Source: Corynebacterium qintianiae (lineage in GTDB: Bacteria > Actinomycetota > Actinomycetes > Mycobacteriales > Mycobacteriaceae). Taken from it: a stretch of DNA of 64,000 nucleotides. Under the pieces are notes generated by a model that saw nothing but the letters and a program-made list of their open reading frames with translations, was not told where the DNA came from and made no database searches. The translations under genes were made by a program, and so were the position numbers. This document shows positions 22,104 to 34,987 of the stretch, one piece after another (positions within the stretch are counted from its first letter, which is position 1; each line of letters opens with the position of its first letter). The stretch spans positions 868,001 to 932,000 of the forward strand of contig NZ_CP064955.1 in the NCBI RefSeq assembly GCF_011038645.2. The letters run 5' to 3'.

Positions 22104-23228
22104 ATGCCGTATCTCGATCACGCAGCGACGACTCCGATGAGGCAGTGTGCCATTGACGCGTGGGTGGAGCATTCCGCCGAGTTGAACCCAGGAGGGCAGT
22201 ACGGCTCGGGTCGTCGCGCCGCCGCGGTGCTGGCGGAGGCGCGCGAGGAGATCGCCTCGTTGCTGGGTGCGGACCCTGTCGAGGTTATCTTCACCGGCTC
22301 GGGGACTGAGGCGAACAACATTGCGGTGCGCGGGTTGTTCCGGGCGTCGCCGCTGGAGCGAGTCGTGTCGAGCCCCATCGAACATCCTGCGGTTCTGGAG
22401 ACAGTCAAGTCTTTAGCCGTGACGGAGGGGGCGGACATGTCATGGTTGCCCGTTGGCGGGGACGGGCACGTCAGCGACCTTTCGGCGCTGGAATCCCCGG
22501 CCGCAGTGGCCTGCCTAATGTGGGCGAACAACGAGACCGGCGCCATCCAGCCCGTGGCTGAGGCTGCTGCGCGGGTTGCGGAATCCGGAACGCCGCTGCA
22601 CGTCGACGCGGTGCAGGTCGTGGGAAAGTTGTCGGTTGATTTCCACGCTCTGGGCGCGACAACACTGGCTGCGAGCGCGCACAAGTTCGGCGGGCCCCGG
22701 GGTACGGGAATTCTGCTGGCGAGGCGCTCCCCGACGCCTGCGGCGGTGCTGACCGGGGGCGGGCAGGAACGGGGGTTGCGGTCAGGGACAGTTGATGTGG
22801 CGTCGGCGGCGGCGACCGCGGCCGCGCTGCGCGAGGCTGTCGCGGAGTCGGACCGAGCGCGCCGAGAGATCGGGGCGCTTCGCGACGCCCTCGTGGCCGG
22901 GGTGCTCGCATCCGTCCCCGGTGCCCGCGTGACCTCTGCGGAGCCGGTACTGCCCGGCCACGCGCATTTTCTTTTCCCGGGTGCGAACGGTGACGCGTTG
23001 ATCATGTTGCTTGATTCGCGGGGGATCGAGGCGTCGACAGGGTCGGCGTGCGCGGCGGGCGTGAACCGGTCGAGCCATGTCCTCGAGGCAATGGGCGTGC
23101 CGCAGCGCGAGGCCGCTGGGGCGCTGCGCCTGACTCTGGGCCGCACGACGACAACGTCCGACGTCGAGCTTGTGGTGCGGGAGATCGCGGTTGTTGTGGA
23201 ACGAGCCAGGGTTGCTGGCATGGTTTAA
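22104..23228 (+). CDS. iscS: Cysteine desulfurase (IscS/NifS family)
   Basis: This 374-residue PLP enzyme moves sulfur from cysteine to an enzyme cysteine. It starts MPYLDHAATTPM, has the aminotransferase V Asn region MWANNETGAIQP, the PLP lysine in ASAHKFGGPRGTG and the active cysteine in GSACAAGVNRSSHVL. Proximity to mnmA, as in mycobacteria, suggests sulfur supply for 2-thiouridine in tRNA. An iron-sulfur role is possible, but corynebacteria usually have a separate SUF cluster. Confidence 0.92.
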   Translation: MPYLDHAATTPMRQCAIDAWVEHSAELNPGGQYGSGRRAAAVLAEAREEIASLLGADPVEVIFTGSGTEANNIAVRGLFRASPLERVVSSPIEHPAVLETVKSLAVTEGADMSWLPVGGDGHVSDLSALESPAAVACLMWANNETGAIQPVAEAAARVAESGTPLHVDAVQVVGKLSVDFHALGATTLAASAHKFGGPRGTGILLARRSPTPAAVLTGGGQERGLRSGTVDVASAAATAAALREAVAESDRARREIGALRDALVAGVLASVPGARVTSAEPVLPGHAHFLFPGANGDALIMLLDSRGIEASTGSACAAGVNRSSHVLEAMGVPQREAAGALRLTLGRTTTTSDVELVVREIAVVVERARVAGMV

Positions 23229-23270
23229 CGTTGCCCGTGTTAACCGTGTGTCGCATGTGAAAGCAGGGGT

Positions 23271-23287
23271 TAGAATCCGGTAGCGTG
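23271..23287 (+). promoter_or_regulatory. Putative -10 promoter and leaderless start of the GH25 gene
   Basis: TAGAAT at 23271-23276 lies 8 bases before the GTG at 23285, so transcription would start at or next to that codon. Leaderless mRNAs are common in corynebacteria. The -35 region is weak. Confidence 0.4.
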
Positions 23288-24361
23288 CGCACCATGCATG
23301 TCAACCGGAGGCTCCAGCCCGTTCTTGCCGCGCTCCTCGCGGCGCTAGTAACTCTCGCTCTTGCCGTCGTCATTCCCTTCAGCCCGACCTCGCGCACCGG
23401 CGCCAGCGCGCAAAACGCCCCCGGCATCGTCCAGGGTGTCGACGTAGCCGGGCATCAGCGCCCCGGCGGCGCGCCGATCGATTGGCGTACTGTCTCGGGC
23501 CCCGGCGGACAGGAATTCGCCTTTGTCAAGGCCTCCGAAGGGGAGGGGTGGAAGAACGAGTTTTACGACGAGGACGCACGCGCAGCCGCGGACGCCGGCC
23601 TCAAAGTCGGCGCCTACCACTACGCGCGCCCAGCCGAGAACCCGGTGACGCAGGCGCAGTATTTTGCCTCCGTCATCAATTCCGGGCCTGCCCTCTCACT
23701 GCCTCCCGTGCTGGACCTTGAGGTCGACGAGGGCCTGTCTCCGACTGCCCTCGCGGCCTGGACCGACACCTTCCTCAAGGAGGTGGAGCGCTCCACCGGA
23801 ACCGCGCCGATGATCTACACCTACCGCTACTTCTGGTCCGAGCGCATGGACAACACCTCAGCGTTTACCGGATACCCGCTCTGGCTCGCGGCCTACCAGA
23901 ACCAGGCACCGCGCCCCGTCGGCGGGTGGGACAAAATCTCCTTCTGGCAGCGCTCCGATTCCGGGCGCATTGCAGGAATGAACACCCCGGTCGACCTCAA
24001 CGTGTTCAACGGGTCGAGCGCGGACCTCGACAGGTTCGCGGGGGGCAACTACTCTGCCGGCGGCGGCGTGCTCGAAACGTTCCAGGTGCCCGAGTCAGGG
24101 GAGCTGGGTGTCCTGGAGCAGGACAACACCGCGCTCGTCGTGGCCATTCTCGGCCTCGCCACCGGCATCCTCGGTTCCCCTCAGATCGCGGACGCGGCCG
24201 CCCAGTTCGGCTTCAGCGAGGAGGATGCCGCCAACATCGCGGGCGCAGTGAACAACCTCGCCTCCCAGGGCGAGCTGCCCGTCGAGGACCTGCGCACCAT
24301 GATGCTCGGCGAATACTCAGTGGGCGACCTGCTCATCCTGCTCAACAACGCACAGAAGTAA
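23285..24361 (+). CDS. Secreted GH25 lysozyme-like glycosyl hydrolase
   Basis: The 358-residue protein begins with a signal peptide (residues about 1-43, hydrophobic LAALLAALVTLALAVVI, ending near ASAQ). A GH25 domain (about 48-255) has the catalytic Asp in GVDVAGHQ and the Asp/Glu pair in PPVLDLEVDEG. The family cuts beta-1,4 bonds in peptidoglycan. The C-terminal 100 residues are helical and of unknown role. The start may be GTG 23285 (leaderless) or ATG 23294. Likely function: cell wall remodelling or attack on other bacteria. Confidence 0.88.
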   Translation: MRTMHVNRRLQPVLAALLAALVTLALAVVIPFSPTSRTGASAQNAPGIVQGVDVAGHQRPGGAPIDWRTVSGPGGQEFAFVKASEGEGWKNEFYDEDARAAADAGLKVGAYHYARPAENPVTQAQYFASVINSGPALSLPPVLDLEVDEGLSPTALAAWTDTFLKEVERSTGTAPMIYTYRYFWSERMDNTSAFTGYPLWLAAYQNQAPRPVGGWDKISFWQRSDSGRIAGMNTPVDLNVFNGSSADLDRFAGGNYSAGGGVLETFQVPESGELGVLEQDNTALVVAILGLATGILGSPQIADAAAQFGFSEEDAANIAGAVNNLASQGELPVEDLRTMMLGEYSVGDLLILLNNAQK

Positions 24362-24364
24362 ATT

Positions 24365-25009
24365 TCACAGCCCGAGAACCCGGAGCACCTCCCCGGTGCA
24401 TCCGGGTAATTTTCGGTGCGGAACCCCGGCGACATGCACGACGCGGCCGAGGGAGGAAGACCAGCCGGGCACGACGGTGTCAGCGTCCGACACCACCGAA
24501 ACTACCTCGACCCCAGCAGGTGACACAGGCTCTCCGACATTCTCCAGCTCCGCAAAGGACTCGCCCAGGAACAGGCGCACCAGCCAGTCAGGGCGGTACC
24601 ACGCGCGATGCGCGGTTCCGCGCCAGGCGGCGCCGAGGCCCACGAGCGTATGCACGCGCTCGGCCACCGCCGGGTTAGAAAGCGCACGAAGAGCTATCAG
24701 GGCACCGCTTGAGTGGCCCACGACATCGACGCGGGTCACAGCCGCGGGCAGGGACGTGATGGTGTCGGCAATGGCGTTGGAAGAGGCGTCGATAAGCGCG
24801 GTGCCCCTCTTGCCGTGGGAAGGCGCAGACATGTCCACACCGCGCTCGGATAGCGCGGCGGCGAGCGGGCGGAACGCAAAAGGTTCTGAGAGCGTGCCGT
24901 GAACAGCTACCACAACGCGGCCGCGCGACTGGGAAGTCGCTGTGGAGGGGTCGGGAAGTACGCGGGGGAGGTGGGAGAACAGGGCCAAAGAGGTCCAGGT
25001 TACAAACAC
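24365..25009 (-). CDS. Alpha/beta hydrolase (lipase-like)
   Basis: The 214-residue protein has an N-terminal membrane or signal-like stretch, the oxyanion region VVVAVHGTLSEP, the nucleophile elbow VVGHSSGAL and a late acid and histidine (DADTVVP, HVAGVPHRKLPG), a full catalytic triad pattern of secreted triacylglycerol-lipase or esterase type. Substrate unknown. The GTG start at 25009 is divergent from the next gene. The stop is 3 bases from the convergent GH25 gene. Confidence 0.75.
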   Translation of the reverse strand: MFVTWTSLALFSHLPRVLPDPSTATSQSRGRVVVAVHGTLSEPFAFRPLAAALSERGVDMSAPSHGKRGTALIDASSNAIADTITSLPAAVTRVDVVGHSSGALIALRALSNPAVAERVHTLVGLGAAWRGTAHRAWYRPDWLVRLFLGESFAELENVGEPVSPAGVEVVSVVSDADTVVPGWSSSLGRVVHVAGVPHRKLPGCTGEVLRVLGL

Positions 25010-25077
25010 GTGGAAGAAATCCGGACTGTCTCTCTCGTCTCACCTGGGCTGCAGCGGCGATCCTCCTGCATCGCGCG

Positions 25078-26181
25078 TTGACCTCGGCACCGTCGGGTGC
25101 TGCCGAGTCCGATCGCGAGCGGGCGCGCGCCATTCTCACACGAGGCACCGGTGATCACCTGGCCTGGATGGGCCTGTGGGAAGGAAACCGGTTCTTCTTC
25201 ATGGGTGGCGACACGGGCTACGTGGCGTTTCGGGTCTCCCGCAACGTCGCGGTAACTCTCGGCGGGCCGGTGCGCACGGAAGAGTCCACGCGCGACGAGA
25301 TCGCCGACGCGTTTGAGGAGTTCGCGGCCGAACAGGGTTGGAGGGTGGCCTGGTACTCCGTCTCGGAGGACTTCGCCCGGGCGGGTTTCCGTACCATCCA
25401 TGTTGCGGAAGAATCTCTTCTGCTCACCGACAACCTGGAGTTCAAGGGCAAGAGGTTCCAGAACATCCGCACTGCCCGCAACCGCGCAGCCAAAGAGGGC
25501 GTGCGTGCCGTGTGGACCACGTGGGCCGATCTAGATGTCGAGATGCGCGAGAAGATTGTCGCGCTGTCGGAGCAGTGGGTGGCCGACAAGGCACTGCCCG
25601 AGATGGGCTTCACCCTCGGCAGCGTCGACGAACTCGCCGTTGACGGGACGATGCTGCTTCTCGCAGTCGGGGAGGACGGCCACCTCCACGGCGTGACGAG
25701 CTGGCTGCCCGTCTACGAGTGCGGCGAATTAGCGGGCTACACGCTCGACTTCATGCGCCGCGACACCGACGGTTTCCGCCCCACCGTGGAGTTCCTGCTC
25801 GCCGAGGCCGCCGCTATCGCGGGGGCGGAGGGGTTGAAGTGGGTCTCGCTCTCCGGCGCCCCGCTCGCCCGCTCCGGTGAGCCCGAGTCGCTGCTCGAGG
25901 TGCTGCTCGACCGGGCCGGTGCCAGCATCGAACCGCTCTACGGCTTCCGCTCGCTGGCCGCATCGAAGTACAAGTTCCACCCCACCCACTCCGGCTGGTA
26001 CCTCGCCTACGACGACGAGCTGGCGCTCGGTGCGATCGCGTTCGCCGTGGTCAGCTGCTATCTGCCCACCATGAAACCCTCCGACTACGCCGGGGTGGTC
26101 AAGGAGTTTCTGGCGACTCGGCAGCCGGCGGATCGTGGCGCGCCACCGTCGCCAGCTGCCGCGCCCACGCCTCACCCTTGA
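25078..26181 (+). CDS. LPG-synthase C-terminal-like (DUF2156) acyltransferase
   Basis: The 367-residue protein resembles the catalytic domain of phosphatidylglycerol lysyltransferases (two GNAT-like folds): GDHLAWMGLWEGNRFFFM near residue 24, the middle NIRTARNRAAKEGVRA, and C-terminal YGFRSLAASKYKFHPTHSGWYLAY, which is typical of DUF2156. No multi-spanning flippase domain is encoded upstream, although the frame remains open there without a good start. The reaction is probably transfer of an aminoacyl or acyl group to an envelope lipid. The TTG at 25078 is the best visible start. The 3' end overlaps the convergent gene by 83 bases. Confidence 0.72.
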   Translation: MTSAPSGAAESDRERARAILTRGTGDHLAWMGLWEGNRFFFMGGDTGYVAFRVSRNVAVTLGGPVRTEESTRDEIADAFEEFAAEQGWRVAWYSVSEDFARAGFRTIHVAEESLLLTDNLEFKGKRFQNIRTARNRAAKEGVRAVWTTWADLDVEMREKIVALSEQWVADKALPEMGFTLGSVDELAVDGTMLLLAVGEDGHLHGVTSWLPVYECGELAGYTLDFMRRDTDGFRPTVEFLLAEAAAIAGAEGLKWVSLSGAPLARSGEPESLLEVLLDRAGASIEPLYGFRSLAASKYKFHPTHSGWYLAYDDELALGAIAFAVVSCYLPTMKPSDYAGVVKEFLATRQPADRGAPPSPAAAPTPHP

Positions 26182-26908
26182 ACTGGGCCGGCACCGCGCC
26201 CTTAAGCAGGGCGCGCGCGAGCTGCGGCGACGCCTCCAGCTCGGTGTTCGCGCCGATGAGCACGATATTGCCGTAGCGGCGGCCCTTGAGCATCGGCGGG
26301 TCCGCGATCGCGGCGACGTGCGGCCACACCTCGCACATCCCGGCGAGCTCTTCCTTCGCTTCCTTGAGGTCCGCGTGCGAGCCGCAGTTGGCCACGTAAA
26401 CACCGTCTTCGCTTAGCGACGCCCTCGCCGCCGCAAAGAACTCCACCGTCGTCAGGTTGCGCGGAGTAGTAGCCACCGAAAACACGTCGCGGATGATGAC
26501 GTCGCGCGTTCCCGGCTTGAACCCGTCTGTTTCCTCCCGAGCGTCACCCACGCGGATCTTCACGGCGGGCGCCCGGGGGACGTCGAAAAGCTCGCGTGCG
26601 AGAAAGGCGAGCTCACTGTCGACCTCGATGACCGTGTTTCGCGAGCCCTCCCACGCGTGGGCGAAGTAGCGGGCCAGTGAACACGCGCCACCGCCGAGGT
26701 GAGTCAGGCGCGGCTTCTCCCAGCGGCGCGCGCTATCCAAGAAGTCGGCGATCCACCGCATGTATTCGAAATCGAGCCGCCCTGGCTCTCCCGGCACGAT
26801 CGAGGAGCTGGGCACGCCGTTGACCAGCAGGGTCAGCGACCCGTCGTGCTCGTGGACGACCTCCGCAACACCGCTGTCGATCTCGTACCGTTCGCTTTTT
26901 GGGGACAT
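26099..26908 (-). CDS. Spermidine-synthase-like methyltransferase-fold protein
   Basis: The 269-residue product has a Rossmann core with [19 protein letters not shown] near residue 65, [14 protein letters not shown] and RVGDAREET, the layout of spermidine synthases, and DVIIRDVFS in place of the polyamine-binding motif. Genes of this type beside mnmA are common in corynebacteria. Whether it makes a polyamine is uncertain because the canonical substrate acids are not clear. The ATG at 26908 gives the only plausible N-terminus. The last 83 bases are antisense to the LPG-like gene. Confidence 0.75.
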   Translation of the reverse strand: MSPKSERYEIDSGVAEVVHEHDGSLTLLVNGVPSSSIVPGEPGRLDFEYMRWIADFLDSARRWEKPRLTHLGGGACSLARYFAHAWEGSRNTVIEVDSELAFLARELFDVPRAPAVKIRVGDAREETDGFKPGTRDVIIRDVFSVATTPRNLTTVEFFAAARASLSEDGVYVANCGSHADLKEAKEELAGMCEVWPHVAAIADPPMLKGRRYGNIVLIGANTELEASPQLARALLKGAVPAQFKGEAWARQLATVARHDPPAAESPETP

Positions 26909-26933
26909 GACCTGCGAGGGTACACTCACGCGC

Positions 26934-28013
26934 ATGCGGGTTTTGGCGGCGATGAGCGGCGGTGTCGACAGTTCGGTGGCGGCGGCGCGGCTTGTCGACG
27001 CCGGCCACGACGTCGTCGGCGTCCACCTTGCCCTGTCGCGCGACCCCCAGGCCACCCGCGAGTCAGCCCGCGGTTGCTGCTCGCTGGAGGATTCCGCGGA
27101 CGCCCGCCGGGTCTGCGACAAGCTGGGCATCCCGTTTTACGTGTGGGACTTTTACGACCGCTTCAAGGCCGACGTGATTGACAACTTCGTCTGGTCCTAC
27201 GAAAACGGCGAGACCCCGAACCCGTGCCTGCGTTGCAACGAGAAGATCAAGTTTGCCGCACTGCTCGACCGCGCGCTGGCTCTAGGCTTCGACGCCGTGG
27301 CCACCGGTCACTACGCCATCCTGGATGATGAGGGCAATTTGCGACGCTCCGCCGACCCGCTCAAGGACCAGTCCTACGTGCTCGGGGTGCTCACGCGCGA
27401 GGAGCTGGACCACTGCCTTTTCCCGGTGGGTGACACCGAGAAGCCGCAGATCCGCGAAGAGGCGAAGCGCCACGGCTTTTCGACGGCCACTAAACCCGAC
27501 TCCTACGACATCTGTTTCATTCCCGATGGCAACACCCAGGCGTTCTTGGGACGTTCCATCGGCATGCGCCCGGGTTTGGTTGTGGATACCGATGGGACCG
27601 AGCTCAAAGAGCACGACGGCGCGTTTCAGTACACGATCGGGCAGCGCCGCGGCCTCAACCTGCGCGTCCCGGCTGCGGACGGGCAGCCGCGCTACGTCAC
27701 CGATATCGACGCCGCTACCGGTGTGGTTACCGTCGGGCCACGCCAGGCGCTGCAGGTGCGCGAGATCCGAGCCGACCGTCTCAAGGTGCTGCACCCCGCC
27801 ATGACTGGCGAATTTGAGGCGAACGTGCAGATCCGCGCGCACGGTGGGGTGGTGCCCTGCGTGGCAACCGTGGCCGCGGACGAGATGGCCCTGGAGCTCC
27901 ACGAGCCCTTGGAGGGCGTGGCCCGCGGCCAGGCCGCGGTGCTCTACCTGCCGGACCCGGACGGGATGGGCGACGTCGTGCTGGGCTCCGGCACGATTTG
28001 CTCCACGGGGTAG
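26934..28013 (+). CDS. mnmA: tRNA-specific 2-thiouridylase MnmA
   Basis: MnmA adds sulfur to U34 of Lys, Glu and Gln tRNAs, taking it from a cysteine desulfurase. The 359-residue protein has the PP-loop [16 protein letters not shown] at residue 5, the first catalytic Cys in [14 protein letters not shown] near 99 and the second in DICFIPDG near 196, followed by the family motif YTIGQRRGL. The ATG at 26934 lies 25 bases from the divergent spermidine-synthase-like gene. Confidence 0.96.
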   Translation: MRVLAAMSGGVDSSVAAARLVDAGHDVVGVHLALSRDPQATRESARGCCSLEDSADARRVCDKLGIPFYVWDFYDRFKADVIDNFVWSYENGETPNPCLRCNEKIKFAALLDRALALGFDAVATGHYAILDDEGNLRRSADPLKDQSYVLGVLTREELDHCLFPVGDTEKPQIREEAKRHGFSTATKPDSYDICFIPDGNTQAFLGRSIGMRPGLVVDTDGTELKEHDGAFQYTIGQRRGLNLRVPAADGQPRYVTDIDAATGVVTVGPRQALQVREIRADRLKVLHPAMTGEFEANVQIRAHGGVVPCVATVAADEMALELHEPLEGVARGQAAVLYLPDPDGMGDVVLGSGTICSTG

Positions 28014-28045
28014 ATCCCACATTGGCAGAGTAGATGGAGGGTGAC

Positions 28046-28890
28046 ATGACCGCTTTCGGGCTGGGTGAGCTACCGGGCACGGACCTAGTCAAGGCCGCCG
28101 AGATCGTGCTGGGGGAGAGCCCCACCCCGCACCTGCCCCAGTTGCCGGAACGGGGCCTCGGCTCCGACCTGATCGGGCGCACTGCCGCGCTGCTGGAGAT
28201 CCCGATCGACCGCGGCCCGCGCGGGTGGCGCGTCGCCACCCAGCACCGCGCTGCGCAAGACCAGATGGCCCGCGACCTCGACCAGCTCGAGGAGCTGTGG
28301 GCGGGTCAGGTGCGCGAGCTCAAGGTGCAGCTCGTCGGGCCGTGGACTCTGGCCGCGGAGATCGAAATGCCCAACGGCCACCGCATGATCACCGACCCCG
28401 GTGCGCTGCGCGACGTCACGGACGCGCTGCTGGAGGCTGCCCGGGTGCACCGGGGGGACGTGGAGAAGCGTTTCGGAACGCGAACCATCCTGCAGCTCGA
28501 TGAGCCATCGCTGTCTGCGGTGATGGACGGCCGGCTGCGCGGCACGACAGACTACGACACGATCCCCGCGGTGCCAGAGCCCGAGGAACGGTTATCGTGC
28601 TTCGGCGACCACCTGCTCAATACCGCGGTGCTTATAGACGCCCCGTGGCTCACCGTCGACTTGTCCACCGCGCGCACGGCGGGGGAGAAGGACCGGCTGG
28701 CCGCGATGATTGAGAAGGGTGCGCGCCTCGCCGTTGCCCCGGAGGAGCCGAAGCGGGTGTGGGCGTTTTTGGACCAGCTGCAAATCGATCCCGCGGCGGC
28801 GAAACTCGACGTGTGGGCGCGGCGGGCAGAAACCCTCAAGCAGGCAGCCGCGAATTACCGCCAGGCCCGCGAAATGGCTGAGGGGCTGAG

Positions 28891-28894
<4 letters not shown>
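28046..28894 (+). CDS. MetE-like (B12-independent methionine synthase family) protein
   Basis: The 282-residue protein resembles the C-terminal barrel of cobalamin-independent methionine synthase: VQLVGPWTLAAEIEMPNGH near residue 95, then LQLDEPSLSAVM. Genes of this type stand between mnmA and ligA in mycobacteria too. It is less than half the length of MetE, and the zinc-binding His/Cys set is not evident, so methionine synthesis is not assured. The ATG at 28046 follows GGAGGG with good spacing. The stop lies in a CTAG shared with the convergent gene. Confidence 0.78.
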
Positions 28895-31840
<2,946 letters not shown>

Positions 31841-31844
<4 letters not shown>

Positions 31845-32857
31845 TGCTGCTGTGTCCCTTCGAGGTCTTCGAGTAGGTCCACGGCGAGCTCGTCGACCCA
31901 CATGCTGCTGGTGTTAGCGACGAACACGGCGGCTTCGTGGTCCGGGGACCACACGAGTATGGTCCTGAAGCCACCGGTCCCGCCGTTGTGGAAGGTGTAC
32001 TCGGTCCCGCCGATCTCCCGGTGGCTCCACCCGTACTCCGGGCGGCCGTGGTCGGCGACCCACTGGGCGTATTTCGCCATATCCGCCGGGGTGGAGCGGA
32101 TCGCGCCCGCCGGGGCCCAGCCGTCCATGTCCCAGGGCTCGGCCGGGCGGCCGCTCAAGCCGAGTCCGCGCGAGCTGTCCTCGCCTGAACCGGAAGTCGC
32201 CAGGTGCGTCTCCGTCATGCCGGCGGGCTCGAAGATCGCGGTGCGCAACAGCTCTTCGTAGCTCATGTCCGCGTTGCGGGCGAGCAGCTGCCCGAACAGG
32301 GCGTGGCCGTAGTTGGAGTAGTTGCGCTCGCCGCGGTCATGAAGCTCGGCTTCACCGGCGTAGGAGAGGATGTCGTCGGCGGTCGCGTCGCGGTAGGGGT
32401 TGGCGTTGGTCAGCGCCACGGCCACGCGGTTGCTGAGTAGCTCGGACGGCGCGGAGCTCAACCCGGCAGTGTGGTTGGCCAGATCTTCCATGGTGACATC
32501 GGCGATCGGGGTGCCGGGGACGTCGATAAGCTCGCCGACTGTTGTTGCGAGGGTGATGTCGCCGCGCTCAATCTGCTGGCGCAGAAGCTCGGCGTTGAAG
32601 GTTTTGGTGATGGAGCCGATCTCAAATTCGGTGTGCTCGTCGGCGCCGAGGCCGCCGAAGCGCACATCGCCGTTGCCGAGGTAGAACGCGGCGAGCTCGT
32701 GGTGCCCGGGGTCGGCGTGGGTGCGCAGGGCGTCGGAAACGGACGCGTCTCCGGTGGTTTCTTCTCCCAAGGTGATCGGGCGGGGCCCGAGGAGAAGCAT
32801 CACAGCCAGCGTGACAATCGCGGCGAGGCCACCAGCGGCCACAGACGACGGCTTCAT
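31841..32857 (-). CDS. Serine hydrolase of the beta-lactamase/DD-peptidase family
   Basis: The 338-residue exported protein begins with an uncleaved or cleaved signal segment (residues 1-27). It has the SxxK motif in EIGSITKTFNAELL near residue 82, a YxN motif in RNYSNYGHALFGQL and a C-terminal HNGGTGGFRT, replacing KTG as in class C-like esterases and DD-peptidases. Substrate: peptidoglycan peptides or esters, not known. The ATG overlaps the stop of the regulator gene (TGATG), so the regulator, this enzyme and the small membrane protein form one operon. Confidence 0.82.
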
Positions 32858-33348
32858 CAGTGGGCCTCGCACGCTGTGATGATCGCCATCAGTGGCACGA
32901 CGCGGGCGGGGGGAATGGCGAAGCTGCCGTCGTGCTTGGTTACCCAGCCTGCGGCCTGGAGCGCGCTCAAGTGGTGGTAGGCGGTGCCGGGGGAGCTGGC
33001 GATGTGCTCCTCGACGAGCTCGGTCACCGTGGCCGGGGAGGTCAGGAGGCGACGCATGATCTCTCCGCGAAGCGGGTTGGCGAGGGCGGACAGGCGGGAA
33101 ATCTCTTCCTCCCACTCGCTGTCGGTAACCCAGTGGGTCGGGCGCGTCCACTCGTACTCGTAGTGGCGGCCTCCCGTATCCACGACGCCGCCGAAGGTGA
33201 CGGCGCCGTCGACGAGGTCCGTGTTGGCCTTGAGGGCGTCGATAAGGGCGAGGGCTGTGGGCTGCGGGTTTTCGGGTTCTAGTCGGGCCTCGAGTGCGGC
33301 AACGCGCCGCTCGAGGTCGGCGATGTGCTCGGTGATCGCGGTTTCCAT
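32857..33348 (-). CDS. ArsR-type winged-helix transcriptional regulator
   Basis: The 163-residue protein has an N-terminal heptad-like segment (ITEHIADLERRVAALEARLE), a middle region, and a winged helix domain from about residue 85: LANPLRGEIMRRLLTSPATVTELVEEH, then SSPGTAYHHLSALQAAGWV as recognition helix. No metal-binding cysteine pair typical of ArsR is present. It is first in a three-gene operon with a serine hydrolase and probably controls it. AT-rich DNA with repeated AGAAT lies just upstream (33352-33370), a possible operator. Confidence 0.8.
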   Translation of the reverse strand: METAITEHIADLERRVAALEARLEPENPQPTALALIDALKANTDLVDGAVTFGGVVDTGGRHYEYEWTRPTHWVTDSEWEEEISRLSALANPLRGEIMRRLLTSPATVTELVEEHIASSPGTAYHHLSALQAAGWVTKHDGSFAIPPARVVPLMAIITACEAH

Positions 33349-33388
33349 AAATTTAGAATGTCAGAATTATGGACTGCGCGCAACGTGT

Positions 33389-34177
33389 CTATTCCGCGGC
33401 CGCCCTGGGCGCAAGCACGAGCGTCGCTACCAGGAGCGTCACGCAACTGGCACCAGCGATAACCCAGTAATCCACGGGACTAGGGCCCGTGGGGAACGCG
33501 ATGAGGTTCAACGCGGTAAGCGGAACGGCGTGGGCAACAACGGCCGGCCACGCCGACCCGTACCGGTGGGAGACGGCGCTCAGAAAAAGGCCCAAGGGGA
33601 AAAGGGTGAGCGTCGACGTTATCGCCGCGTCTGCGGGCAGCGTCCCCTGAGCCACCATGGTGGCGTGGAGCGGAATGTGCCAGATCACCCACAAGCACGA
33701 GATGGCCGAGGCGAAACCCCAAAAACCGAGGCTGGAAAGACAAGAGTGGAGGAAACCGCGCCACGCGGCTTCCTCCCCAAGCGTGCTCAGGGAAAAGATC
33801 AGGGCGTAAGGGACGATGAGCAGTATCGCCTGCAGATAGAAACCGCTGGGCTGGGGTTCGCCGATTCCGCCGAGCATCACGCTGCCCGCCGCAATGGCGT
33901 AGGCGATGAGCAAAGCGCACACGGCAACCAGGCTCCCTACCAGCGCTGTGCGCCACGACGTGCGCAGTCGGAACCAGGTGAACAACCCGCGTTTACGAAA
34001 GGCGAGAAGGACCGCAGCCGCGACGAGAGCGGGGATCCACCGCGCGACAATGACAAACCAGTTGGGAATGACGGCATCGAACAGCAAAAACACTGCGCAC
34101 ACCGCCGTGATGGCGATAAGGACGGCGACGGCAAAGACCGCGGCCATGGAGTAGTTGGCGCTCTTTGGGGGCTGCAC
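33389..34177 (-). CDS. CPBP family intramembrane metalloprotease
   Basis: The 262-residue protein has about eight hydrophobic segments and the CPBP (Abi) motifs: GEEAAWRGFLHSCLSSLGF (EExxxR) near residue 132 and the later histidine region VIWHIPLHATMVAQG. Such proteases mature or process peptides and are sometimes linked to bacteriocin self-immunity. No bacteriocin gene is visible nearby. The gene is read separately from the regulator operon, 40 bases upstream of it on the map. Confidence 0.8.
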   Translation of the reverse strand: MQPPKSANYSMAAVFAVAVLIAITAVCAVFLLFDAVIPNWFVIVARWIPALVAAAVLLAFRKRGLFTWFRLRTSWRTALVGSLVAVCALLIAYAIAAGSVMLGGIGEPQPSGFYLQAILLIVPYALIFSLSTLGEEAAWRGFLHSCLSSLGFWGFASAISCLWVIWHIPLHATMVAQGTLPADAAITSTLTLFPLGLFLSAVSHRYGSAWPAVVAHAVPLTALNLIAFPTGPSPVDYWVIAGASCVTLLVATLVLAPRAAAE

Positions 34178-34220
34178 GGGTGAAGCGTAACAATCTCTTC
34201 ACCGACGCGCTGGGGATCAG

Positions 34221-34886
34221 CTACCGTAGCATCGCGCCGATGATGTGTCCCAGGTCCCTGATTTGCGTCACTTCGGAGGCGAGGAAGTCCGGCCCGCCGA
34301 CACGGCCGACGACAAGGACCAGATCCGTGTCGGCCAAGGGCGTGATAGCAAGCGTGGTGTCCAGTAGCCACCACGCCTCCGGCACCCAGGTGTCGGAGTC
34401 GCGCTGCAAGATCCGCGCCGTGGTGACGTCGACGAGCGTGGGCTTGGAACCGTCGTCGCCAGGTGCTGCTTGGGAGGCCGCGACGCGCTCCAGCCCCTCG
34501 GACGTGTCGCGCAGCACCACCGCCCACGATGACGTCATGGCCTGCGGCATCACGCTGACGAGCTCCTGCGCCGCGGCGGTGACGTCGCCCGTGGTGTCGG
34601 CGATGCGGGCGAGCATCTGAATTTGGCCGCGACGATCCACGGTGCCTGTGAATGGGCGAATCGAGTCAACTTCCGTGCCCTCGATTGAGCTGGCTGCGGT
34701 GATGAGGGCGTCGACAAGCGTGCCCGTGGGAAGTTCGACGACGATGTCGTCGGTTACTACCCCCGCGCGATCCATCTGAACGATGTCCACGGAGCGAATG
34801 TCGGCATCGATCATGCCGAAAGCCTCGGCGAGCTCGCCGAGGCTGCCCGGGACGTCCGGTAGGTGGACGCGGATGAGGTATGACAT
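34221..34886 (-). CDS. ACT domain protein
   Basis: The 221-residue protein begins with an ACT domain, MSYLIRVHLPDVPGSLGELAEAFG, followed by a second region of unknown fold with PTLVDVTTARILQRD. A homologue lies between ligA and gatC in mycobacteria. ACT domains bind amino acids, so a regulatory role is likely, but no target is evident. The ATG at 34886 is preceded by an AT-rich spacer facing the divergent gatC. Confidence 0.75.
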   Translation of the reverse strand: MSYLIRVHLPDVPGSLGELAEAFGMIDADIRSVDIVQMDRAGVVTDDIVVELPTGTLVDALITAASSIEGTEVDSIRPFTGTVDRRGQIQMLARIADTTGDVTAAAQELVSVMPQAMTSSWAVVLRDTSEGLERVAASQAAPGDDGSKPTLVDVTTARILQRDSDTWVPEAWWLLDTTLAITPLADTDLVLVVGRVGGPDFLASEVTQIRDLGHIIGAMLR

Positions 34887-34987
34887 AACACAAGTTATAT
34901 CACCGCGCCCAAACACCGCCCCCAACCGGAGTGTCTGGGCCGTGACGTAAGATGAGGTCGTTTTCATCTCCAAGGTTAGGAAAGACA

